Shown here one piece after another: positions 56,601 to 64,000 of a DNA stretch of 64,000 nt; position 1 is the first letter of the stretch, and every line of letters begins with the position of its first letter. Both the position numbers and the translations under genes were made by a program. Where the stretch lies: assembly GCA_023362775.1 (NCBI GenBank), contig JALMGJ010000015.1, positions 13,502,501 through 13,566,500 on the forward strand, in the 5' to 3' direction. The notes under the pieces are model-generated. The model saw nothing but the letters and a program-made list of their open reading frames with translations, did not search any database and was not told the DNA's origin. The stretch comes from Charina bottae (taxonomy: Eukaryota; Chordata; Lepidosauria; Squamata; Charinaidae).

Positions 56601-58253
56601 TGATTTTGAGACAAAGATGCCACATCCTTAATTATTTACTCTGAAGGATTTACCTAGCTGTTCTAGTTTATTCCTTCCATCTTTGGCAGAAACCTTAGAG
56701 CAGTGTTTCTCAGCCATTTTAAGACGTGTGGACTTCAACTCCCAGAATACCCTAGCCAGCAATTGCTGGTTGGGGTATTTGCTGGCTGGGATTTCTGGGA
56801 GTTGAAGTCCACACATCTTAAAATGGCTAAGGTTGAGAAACATTGCCTTAGCAAATATTTGTCAAAGCATGCATTTTATTCTCAGAAGACTGAAATTTGG
56901 CCCAAATTTCCCAATTTTTATACAGCTTTTTAAATATATTGATATATGTCTGGATCCACCTTTTTCATAGTTTGTAAATAATAACTGAACACCTAGTCAT
57001 CCACTAAGCTTGACATAAAAGTTTCAGGAGCTGATTTTGTTTTCTCTAGTGAAGCAACCTTTTCTGCTAACCACGTTTATTCTGTAAAATGAACTTATTT
57101 CACCTGAAATATTTTATTTGGAAGATAAATTATGTATTTATTTTGTGTTTTATGTGGTTTCTTATTGTTGTTAACTGCCCAGAGTCACTTGTTTAAGAGG
57201 GGCGGCCACATAAATCGAATGAAAGAATAAATATCCTAGCACTACTAATATAAAAGTTACATATAGCCAATAGGTTTATAAATATTCAAGCATACTGCAT
57301 GGTGAAACTGATGAGGCTGCACATCGTGATTCTTTCTCCTTTTCATGTTATTTAGAGGACAAAGATCTGACTAGGGAATATTTTTTATTTTAGAAGAAGC
57401 CTATAAATGATAGTCCTGACAGATGGAAGTACCTAGCCAACCTTGGCTACCATGAAAAGCTAAGCAGGATTGGATTTGTATTGTCGAAGGCTTTCACGGC
57501 CGGAGTTTGATGGTTGTTGTGGGTCTTCCGGGCTGTGTGGCCATGTTCTGGAAGTTGTGGTTCCTAACGTTTCGCCAGCATCTGTGGCCAGCATCTTCAG
57601 AGGGCAGGAGCACAGACAGAAGGCTCTTTCTACCTGAAGGCTACCTGAGCACAGAAAGAGCCTTCTGTCTGTGCTCCTGCCCTCTGAAGATGCTGGCCAT
57701 AGATGCTGGCGAAACGTTAGGAACCACAACTTCCAGAACACGGCCACACAGCCCAGAAGACCCACAACAACCACAGGATTGGATTTGTTTAGTATTTGGA
57801 AAGGAATCTACCAGAAAACCTCAGGAATACAGGCCAGATTTGGAGGTAAAAGGAAAAAAAAAAAGAAGGCAACGACAAACCACATCTGTACTGTTGCTAA
57901 GATAATTAAATAAATTACTCCACGTTGTTACCAAGAGTCAAAACTGACTCAAGACAATCTTTACATTTTAGATAAATAATATAGGCAACATATTAGTGTC
58001 GAAGAGTGATCACAATTATGCTTCTTGAGATTACATTAGCCATCAGACACTCCTAAACAACATTTTGAGAGTGCAAGCATTTTTGACCCCAGGGGAAGGT
58101 GGAGGTAAATGAGCAACGGTTCACAATAAAAACATCTGTTTCAGAGTTACTTACATATATTGCTCCTAATTGAGTCCTGTCTGTATCAAATAACTGATAG
58201 TAGTGCTGTACAAAGCTGGAACCAATCTGTTCCCAAATAGGCTTGTCCCCCAT
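47535..58253 (-). CDS. NUTF2: Nuclear transport factor 2, with two alternative last exons
   Basis: NTF2 is a small homodimer that binds RanGDP and FxFG nucleoporins and carries RanGDP into the nucleus. Coding exons are 58155-58253 (residues 1-33), 55063-55134 (34-57), 53063-53161 (58-90) and a last exon of which two versions exist: 50079-50189 (126-residue product) or 47535-47648 (127-residue product, matching the usual vertebrate C terminus). All internal exons are in phase 0, which makes exon exchange simple. Key family residues are present: W7, E42, H66, D92 and D94. The protein is nearly identical to human NTF2 over exons 1-3. The 5' UTR extends at least to an acceptor at 58280; an upstream untranslated exon is not visible. 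Confidence 0.96.
48402..48535. mobile_element. Palindromic hAT MITE
   Basis: CAGTGTTTCTCAACC ends, flanks gtctagaa/atctagat. Lies between NUTF2 exons 4a and 4b. Confidence 0.9.
49483..49488 (-). promoter_or_regulatory. Candidate poly(A) signal for NUTF2 exon 4a
   Basis: ATTAAA in the NUTF2 sense, about 590 nt after the 4a stop and upstream of exon 4b. It could terminate the 4a isoform. A hexamer this common may be chance. Confidence 0.25.
50079..50189 (-). CDS. NUTF2: NUTF2 alternative last exon, proximal copy (4a)
   Basis: After acceptor CTGCTCAG this reads 36 codons ([20 protein letters not shown]...LALHNV) and a TAG stop. It is in the same phase as the distal last exon, to which it is 25/36 identical, and the reading frame is intact. 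Aligned codons: 14 identical, 11 synonymous changes, 11 replacements. That pattern suggests an old duplicate kept under selection. It has no donor at its end, so it would act as a terminal exon with its own 3' UTR; an ATTAAA lies at 49483-49488. An untranscribed relic is possible but less likely. Confidence 0.8.
   Translation of the reverse strand, partial: ADDDQILGFHQTFLLKNLQGAWVCTNEVFRLALHNV
50760..51760 (+). repeat. Old CR1/L2-like repeat, split by a MITE
   Basis: 50760-51010 and 51377-51700 resemble a widespread reptile repeat (GGTTTTAAAGACAGCAACCA, then GCTGCTACATTTTGTACCAG). Classification is from memory and uncertain. Confidence 0.4.
51011..51376. mobile_element. Tigger/pogo-like MITE
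   Basis: 366 bp, CAGGTAGTCCTT start and TA duplication. In NUTF2 intron 3. Confidence 0.85.
51977..52146. repeat. Source copy of a 170-bp intragenic duplication
   Basis: Matches 53637-53807 with one 1-bp insertion as the only difference. It has no direct repeats at its own edges. In NUTF2 intron 3. Confidence 0.9.
53063..53161 (-). CDS. NUTF2: NUTF2 coding exon 3
   Basis: Residues 58-90 ([20 protein letters not shown]...VVGQLK). Acceptor TTTCAG with a strong pyrimidine tract, donor GTAAGT. A Tigger-like MITE lies 33 bp upstream of the acceptor boundary. Confidence 0.96.
53195..53552. mobile_element. Tigger/pogo-like MITE next to NUTF2 exon 3
   Basis: 358 bp with CAGGTGGTCCTCG start, CGAGGACTACCTG-type end and TA duplication. 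Its edge is 33 bp from exon 3. Confidence 0.87.
53637..53807. repeat. Inserted copy of the 170-bp segment with target duplication
   Basis: Flanked on both sides by the exact 16-bp sequence atctgtggtggattct (53621-53636 and 53805-53820). The first three bases of the right repeat overlap the copied segment (microhomology). In NUTF2 intron 2. Confidence 0.9.
55063..55134 (-). CDS. NUTF2: NUTF2 coding exon 2
   Basis: Residues 34-57 ([20 protein letters not shown]...). Includes W41 and E42 of the Ran-binding pocket. Acceptor TTTCAG, donor GTAAGT. Confidence 0.96.
55689..55984. mobile_element. hAT (Charlie-like) nonautonomous element
   Basis: 296 bp with exact 8-bp duplication atgtatac. Homologous to 7177 and 59939. 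Confidence 0.92.
56260..56370 (-). mobile_element. Single-arm Penelope-like fragment
   Basis: Same family as 19946-20729. Flanked by exact 13-bp duplications tttccagcccaca. In its sense it begins inside stem II of the hammerhead-like core, so CTGAAGA is missing while GAAA is kept. Confidence 0.8.
56701..56845. mobile_element. Palindromic hAT MITE
   Basis: CAGTGTTTCTCAGCC left end, flanks ccttagag/ccttagca. In NUTF2 intron 1. Confidence 0.9.
57430..57960 (+). repeat. 5S rRNA-derived SINE (split)
   Basis: Head resembles the internal promoter of 5S rRNA genes: AAGCTAAGCAGGATTGG, then TTTAGTATTTGGAAAGGAA and AGGAATACAGG. The tail ends CCAAGAGTCAAAACTGACTC, similar to RTE-type SINE tails. Interrupted by a Penelope-like insertion at 57480-57774. 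Confidence 0.75.
57480..57774. mobile_element. Third Penelope-like inverted dimer
   Basis: 295 bp, two inverted arms, exact 14-bp duplications aggattggatttgt (57466-57479, 57775-57788). Cores: minus CTGAAGA (57594-57600) with GAAA (57570-57573); plus CTGAAGA (57684-57690) with GAAA (57711-57714). Stem II is shorter (GCCA/TGGC). Confidence 0.75.
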
Positions 58254-58279
58254 TCTGAATTCTCAGCTGCAGCCAGCAA
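58155..58279 (-). CDS. NUTF2: NUTF2 exon with start codon
   Basis: Coding part 58155-58253 encodes residues 1-33 ([20 protein letters not shown]...). Donor GTAAGT. Upstream, 58254-58279 is 5' UTR after a probable acceptor ATTTTCAG, so the transcription start lies further upstream. Confidence 0.95.
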
Positions 58280-58400
58280 CTGAAAATAAAAGAAAAACAT
58301 AGTGACTAACTAAGGATACTTGGCTTTATTGTGGATAGGTTGATGAAACCACTGACCTAGTGTACAGCTGTTGTAAAAAGAAGGCAAACTCCATGTAGGG

Positions 58401-58637
58401 CAGAGCTTTCCAAACTTTTCATGTTGGTGACACACACCAATGGCGGTGGCGCGGCCTGCGATGTCCTGGTGTGTCACATGCAAACCCAGAAGCGCTGAAG
58501 GGGGGAACCGTAAGGAGCTGTGGCGGCGGCGCTGATTGGTGGGGGTGCTGCTCCTTCCGGTTCCCCCCATCAGCGCTTCCGGGTTTGCGTGCGACACACC
58601 AGGACACCGCAGGCGACACACACTTTGGAAAGCTATG
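58401..58637. mobile_element. hAT MITE, CAGAGCTTTCCAAA family
   Basis: 237 bp with exact 8-bp duplication atgtaggg. About 120 bp upstream of the NUTF2 exon holding the start codon. Confidence 0.93.
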
Positions 58638-58639
58638 AT

Positions 58640-59550
58640 GTAGGGGAACATAATGAAAAGAATCAAATGTTACATTGTCACCATCAATCTATAATGTGAC
58701 CAAACTTAGAATACTGTTGACAGTTTTAGTCACTCCATCTAAAAAAAAGTTATTGAAGAGCTGGAAAGAATGTGAATATACAACCAAAACAATCTAGGGA
58801 CTCAAGAAACTCCTTAGTGTGAGGAGGTTAAAATTAGGGCTGATAACAGGATATAACAAGGATGCATAAAATTACCTGGGTGTAAAAACTGTGTCAAGAG
58901 AAACATTTCACCCTTTTCCATAACACCAGACGTTAGGGTTCGCCAATGTGGCCAAATACTGGAAGATTCAGAACAGTAAGAAGGACAGTACTTTACATAG
59001 CATATAATTAAATTATGGGTTTTGGAACTTAAAAAATGTAGTGACAATTATCAGCCTAAATGGTTTTAAAAGGGAAAATGGACAAATGGAGGAGATTAAA
59101 GCTATCAAAGACTGCTATTTATACAGGGTATTATTCCCAATTTCAGACGATTTATATCCACACATCTGAGTATTGTATCCACCGAAAAGTTTTTTTCTAT
59201 AGGCATTGTTGCAATGAAGCAACCAGATTATTGCTATTAAGCAAACGGTAATGAGCTACTTCTTATGCCATAACCAAAAGGAACTTCATTTCTGAAGGCA
59301 CTAATAGAACAAGGCCTGTGCATAATAGCCATACCATCTTACATGCATGTTTGGTCAGCACTGACCAAGAATTAGATCTCAAAATCTGGGGTTAAATTAC
59401 ACTGAATGTAATGCTTTTACAGTACAACCCTCCAGATTTTTAGCTATATTAAAACAGCCATACAATTTGCCGCTCACTCAAAACATGCAAAATTCACAAT
59501 TCCTTGTACATGGCCTATCCGCTCACACTTGAAACTAAAGTATACTTAAG
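58640..59550. other. Region without recognised features
   Basis: No gene, RNA or clear repeat seen; presumably an intron upstream of the NUTF2 start exon. Confidence 0.45.
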
Positions 59551-59551
59551 T

Positions 59552-59930
59552 CAGTGTTTCCCGACCTCGGCAACTTTGTGATGTGTGGACTGTAACTTCT
59601 AGAATTCTTAGCAATGGCCATGCTGGTTGGGGCATTTGGGGAATTGTCAGGGCCAAATGTTTTCCAACTCTAGTTCTTTATTGTTCTCACCATATGGACA
59701 GAATCTTGCCAGACTAAAGCTACCTAACTAACCTAAGGGTAAATAGCCTAGTAGAGGCCCTAGGGCGGAGCTACCTTGAACCTCTTAACTTTCCCAGTGA
59801 CAGAGTCAGGGCTGCGAAGGACTTATCTGTCTGGAATACGTTCGCTCCCTGGGAACCAGTGGCAGAGCTGGAATAAACCACAGGAATTGAAGTCCACACA
59901 CCTTAAAGTTGCTGAGAATGGGGAACACTG
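59552..59930. mobile_element. Palindromic hAT MITE split by a solo LTR
   Basis: CAGTGTTTCCCGACCTCGGC left end and GGGAACACTG right end; the interior is interrupted at 59645. Confidence 0.88.
59645..59882 (-). mobile_element. Solo LTR
   Basis: 238 bp, TG...CA, exact 5-bp duplication ggaat. Same family as 18782-19293. AATAAAGAACTAGAG near its 3' end in the minus sense. Confidence 0.88.
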
Positions 59931-59938
59931 ATCTAAGT

Positions 59939-60247
59939 CAGGGTTTCTCAGCCAGGGTCCCATGGAACCCTAGGATTCTGCAAGGAGTCACTAGGGGTTC
60001 CCTGAGAGATCACGATGTATTTAAAAAACTATTTCAAACTTGGGCAACTTCACATTAAAGAGGTAAGTTTCATTCTTTATTTTTAGTTTAAGAACACTGT
60101 TCATGCATATATACAGGCCTACACGTGAAACGAATATAATAATTTTGTAACTTCTGGCCTATCTTTGAGCATGAATGTGCAGGGGTTCCCTGAGGCCTAA
60201 AAAATATTTCAAGGGTTCCTCCAGGGTCAAAAAGTTGCGCATGGCTG
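59939..60247. mobile_element. hAT (Charlie-like) nonautonomous element
   Basis: 309 bp with exact 8-bp duplication atctaagt, inserted immediately beside the MITE at 59552. Confidence 0.92.
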
Positions 60248-60249
60248 AT

Positions 60250-61045
60250 CTAAGTATTTTTCCTGAACAATTTCACTGCCAATAGTGAACAGTGCTGTGG
60301 GAACATAGTAGTGTGGGCTATTCTCTGTCTTCTGTCCTACTAAAATACATGGACACATACATTTTTGCTTCCTCTGACGGGTAATCAAAATACTTTATTT
60401 TATGCTTCTCTTTTCTTTATGCTAGAAAGTATAAAGGAAAAATGTGCACTGGATACTGACCAACTTGATACTGAAGACAAGGGGAAAACAAACATTTATG
60501 CCCCATATTTGTATGGGAAATCATATCACAAGCAGGTTCAACTAATTTCCCCCCCCCCCAAAATGGTAAACTATACGTCCTTGTGAACCACAGCAAAGCT
60601 ATTTAATTAAGTTATAAGAAGAGCACTAAAGCTATGAAGTAAATGTAGAAAAGAGAAACATGGAAAAGAATTCCCCATAGAAGATCGTAAGAAAGTCTTC
60701 CTGATTAGCATGCAGGAAAAATGGCCTCAGATTTCCTGAAACTGCTACAGTCATGTTACCAAGTTAAAAAAAAAAAAGATTAGGGGGTCAATTATTCTTC
60801 ATAACCATTCAGGAAGTATTTAGATAGCTGTAATGGTGACAAATGTTTTAAGCAGAAAAGAACAAGGTAAAAGAAAGAGACTGATGAGTGCTCAGAACAG
60901 ATAGCTTAATCTGTCCAATGCTTTGCAACAGTACACACAGCTTGACTTGCACATTCATTTTAATCGGGGATTAATGTGACCATGGAAACGTGGTCAGACA
61001 GTTGAGAAGGGTTTGCAGATTCTGGATTGCTGGCTGTTCTTTAAA
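60250..61045. other. Region without recognised features
   Basis: Short C and A homopolymers (60551-60559, 60765-60777) only. Confidence 0.45.
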
Positions 61046-61049
61046 GTGC

Positions 61050-61552
61050 TGGGTAGTTTGGTCTAGTGCAGGGCTTTCCAAAGTTTTCCCGCGGCGACAC
61101 ACCAAGCGCCGTTGGAAAACCCAGAAGTGCCGCCGTTGCGGCAGCGCACAAAAACCCGGAAGCGCTGCTGCCGCTTCCAGGTTTTTGCGCACCGCCGTTG
61201 ATGTGTCGCCGTGGGAAAACCCGGAAGCGCTGATGATGATCAGCGCTTCCGGGTTGTGTGGTGACACACCAGACTGTGTGTGGCGACACACTTTTGTGTC
61301 GCGACACACAGTTTGGAAAACTCTGGTCTAGTGGTTAAGGCACCAGGTTAGAAACCAAGAGACTGAGAGTTCTAGTCCCGCCTTAGGCACGAAAGCCGGC
61401 TGGGTGACCTTGGGCCAGTCCCTCTCTCTCAGCCCAACTCACTTCACAGGGTTGTTGTTGTGGGAAAAAGAGGAGGAGGAAGGAGTATTAGCTATGTTGG
61501 CTGCCTTGAGTTATTTATAAAAATAATAAAGGTGGGATAGAAAATAAATAAA
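61050..61552 (+). mobile_element. tRNA-derived SINE split by a hAT MITE
   Basis: tRNA-like A box TAGTTTGGTCTAGTGG (broken by the insertion) and B box GTTCTAGTCCC, then body GGGTGACCTTGGGCCAGT and an AATAAA-rich tail. Confidence 0.82.
61069..61325. mobile_element. hAT MITE, CAGAGCTTTCCAAA family
   Basis: 257 bp with exact 8-bp duplication gtctagtg. Interior is unusually GC-rich with inverted GGAAGCGCTG-type motifs. Confidence 0.93.
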
Positions 61553-62335
61553 GTATCAGTGGGGTTCTCCTACTTCGACACTGATGTTTCTAATTTAATG
61601 TAACATTACCTGTGTTTAGAAACAATTCAGCAGTGAAAGGAAGGCAGCACCCATCTGCAAGGCTGACCTAGAGAGGCAAACTTTTCCAAGAGTACACAAA
61701 AGTTATAAACGGACATAAAATAAGATTCTATCATGAAAAAAAAAAGGGCATGCCAGTCCCTCTAGATTTTTTGACAAACTGAAGCCCATGACAAAGGTGT
61801 AAGTTGCACATCTCCTCAGAGTGATTACGCTTTGTTCTAGAATGAGGTTTCCTAATAAATCTGCAATTCTAAGAAAAGTATATATACTTGCAATACATCT
61901 GTCAATTTTCCTTTCTCTATGGAGGATTGCCAAATAGTCTGAAGACATTTTAGCTGATTTTTGGTAACCCACTAACTTGTTAACATAGGGTTAGGTAAAA
62001 AAATTTTTTTTGTGGACTTTGATTCTAATTTTTTGTTGTCTGCTTGAAGCCTTCTGGACAAGAAAAAATGGTTCCAAATAAGTATTAAATATCTGTAACT
62101 GCTAAATTTCTTTAATTTCAGCTTTTAAATGACAATTTGGTCAGCCTCTAAAGACAAGGGTCAGTTAGCTATAACAACTTTCCCCAGAAGCAAGTTTGTT
62201 CTAACGCAGGTCCTATTACTATAGCAATAAAATTCCTTGAATCCTATGTATATGGTGGTAGCCCCAGTGTTCTAGTTCACAACCGAGAAGGTTCCTACAA
62301 GAAGTTGCCTCTTTAAATGTTATGCAGAGAAGGAT

Positions 62336-62697
62336 GCTTTTGAGCTGTGGTGTTGGAGGAGAATTCTGAGAGTGCCTTGGACTGCAAGAAAATCAAACCA
62401 GTCCATACCCCAGGAAATAAAGCCAGACTGCTCACTTGAGGGAATGATATTAAAGGCAAAACTGAAGTACTTTGGCCACATAATGAGAATACAGGATACC
62501 CTGGAGAAGATGCTGATGCTGGGGAAAGTGGAAGGCAAAAGGAAGAGGGGCCGACCAAGGGCAAGATGGATGGATGATATTCTGGAGGTGACGGACTCGA
62601 CCGTGGGGGAGCTGGGGATGGCGACGGCCGACAGGAAGCTCTGGCGTGGGCTAGTCCACGAAATCACAAAGAGTCGGAAGCGACTGAATGAATACAA
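62336..62697 (+). mobile_element. BovB (RTE) LINE 3' end
   Basis: 362 bp, 5'-truncated, exact 11-bp duplications cagagaaggat. Encodes the C-terminal part of the BovB protein (LKYFGHIMR, GRPRARWMDD, HEITKSRKRLNE). Confidence 0.9.
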
Positions 62698-63261
62698 CAG
62701 AGAAGGATCTGACAGTCTTCAAAGGAAAAGCTCACAAAGGAGATTATACTTTCTATATCAGGTACTAACTTTTGAGCTTGTGCAGTCTGTTTTTCTTCCA
62801 GAATCCTGAAATCCATCAATTGGAATTAGATGCAAAGTACTATCTGGGGTAAAGCCAGATGCAAAATCTTGGGGGAGAAAGAGACAATTGCTTACTGCAC
62901 TCCTGAACCAATGAGCAGAAGCAATCTGAATATAAACAACAGGGATTCTAGCTAGCTGAACACCAATGTTGGGCTTGAGCCAGCACTTCTGAAAACAGCT
63001 TCACCTGACTAGCAAATTGGACTACAACTCAAACTACATTAGAGACCATCAGATTAAAAAAAGAAGAAGTTTCCTCTCTCCTACCGATTGGTATCAAGTT
63101 TTAAAATGCTGTGGTTTTTAATTTTTTTTTTTTTACCAGACTGGAATTTGCAAAACAGGGGAGTATATCCTGAAGGGAACAGGGGTATACATCCAATAGG
63201 AGCTGTTTTGGAAACCACGTAACTGTGTTCTGATTTTTTTTTAAAAAAGAGGACTGTATTA

Positions 63262-63637
63262 CAGGTAGTCCTTGCTTAACGACCACAATTGGGACTGGAA
63301 TTTCAGTTGCTAAGTGAATCAGTCATTAAGCGAATCCAACCCATTTTTACGACCTGTTTGTGGTGGTCATTAAGCGAACCATGTGGTCGTTAAGCAAATC
63401 ACGCAGTTCCCCATTGATTTTCACGACTGGGAAGGTTGAAAATGGCAATCACGTGACCACGGGACGCTGCGACAGTCATAAATGTGAACTGGTTGCCAAG
63501 TGCCCAAATCATGATCACGTGACCACGGGGATGCTGTGATGTTCGTAAGTGTAAGGACTGGCCGTAAGTCAGTTTTTCAGCACCGTCATAAGTCTGAACC
63601 ATCACTAAACGAATGGTTGTTAAGCGAGGACTACCTG
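63262..63637. mobile_element. Tigger/pogo-like MITE
   Basis: 376 bp, CAGGTAGTCCTTG start, CGAGGACTACCTG end, TA duplication. Confidence 0.87.
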
Positions 63638-63639
63638 TA

Positions 63640-64000
63640 TATGATACTTACAAGGCATTGTTGCTACATCTTTGGGGATCAAGCCCACTCTATTTTGGAG
63701 TGGTAGGCAGAAGGGGGGTGGTTGGGTGTAAGGGGAAGGTTATAATTCTTATTATTTAATGAAAGTGTATATATTATTGTGGTATAAGCTTGCCAGAATA
63801 CAGAAATACAAATTCAGAGATTTTACAATTCCATTCTATTCTGATTTTTTGACACCTTAGCTATACTCTTACTGTTCAGTCATTGGTAAATTTAAACCCT
63901 TTTATAGATACTCCCAACATCACATTATTTTCCATTAAGAAAATAATTCATGAAGTCATTTGTAATATATCTTTGCATGATATCAAGAGAGAAACCATTA
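63640..64000. other. Window end, nothing recognised
   Basis: AT-rich sequence with no gene or repeat I can name. Confidence 0.4.

Noticed and set aside
57466..57788. A functional 5S rRNA gene
   Set aside because: Only promoter-like parts match, with many substitutions, and a transposon interrupts it; it is a SINE head.

Overview
The window is nuclear DNA from a vertebrate, almost certainly a squamate reptile (snake or lizard). Two spliced genes conserved across vertebrates lie head to tail on the minus strand: EDC4 (29 coding exons, 1295-42153) and NUTF2 (four-exon coding model, 47535-58253). The same neighbour pair and order is known from human 16q22.1. Squamate origin is inferred from the repeats: several Sauria SINEs with BovB-like tails, a BovB LINE end, Penelope-type inverted elements, short palindromic hAT MITEs and GATA/GGAT/GACA microsatellites.

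Layout. 1-667: no recognised gene; 1-460 may be an old repeat. 668-1294: EDC4 3' UTR and poly(A) signal. 1295-42153: EDC4. Every splice junction keeps frame and the exons sum to 1400 codons plus stop, against about 1401 residues in human. 41760-42560: CpG island promoter of EDC4. 42.6-47.5 kb: spacer, probably holding NUTF2 3' UTR sequence. 47.5-58.3 kb: NUTF2. 58.3-64 kb: upstream part of NUTF2 with repeats; its first untranslated exon and promoter are not visible and probably lie beyond 64000.

EDC4 is the decapping scaffold of P-bodies, and NUTF2 imports RanGDP into the nucleus. They are separate housekeeping genes and I infer no functional link from adjacency.

The most notable gene-level observation is that NUTF2 has two complete versions of its last coding exon (50079-50189 and 47535-47648). 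Each has its own acceptor and stop. They are 25/36 identical in protein and differ by 11 synonymous codons, so an old, selectively maintained alternative 3' exon pair is likely. Other points are Penelope-like inverted dimers carrying hammerhead-ribozyme-like cores, a nearly intact Tc1 transposon with identical 199-bp terminal repeats, a 170-bp segment of NUTF2 intron 3 copied into intron 2 between 16-bp direct repeats, and transposons inserted about 30 bp from functional splice sites.
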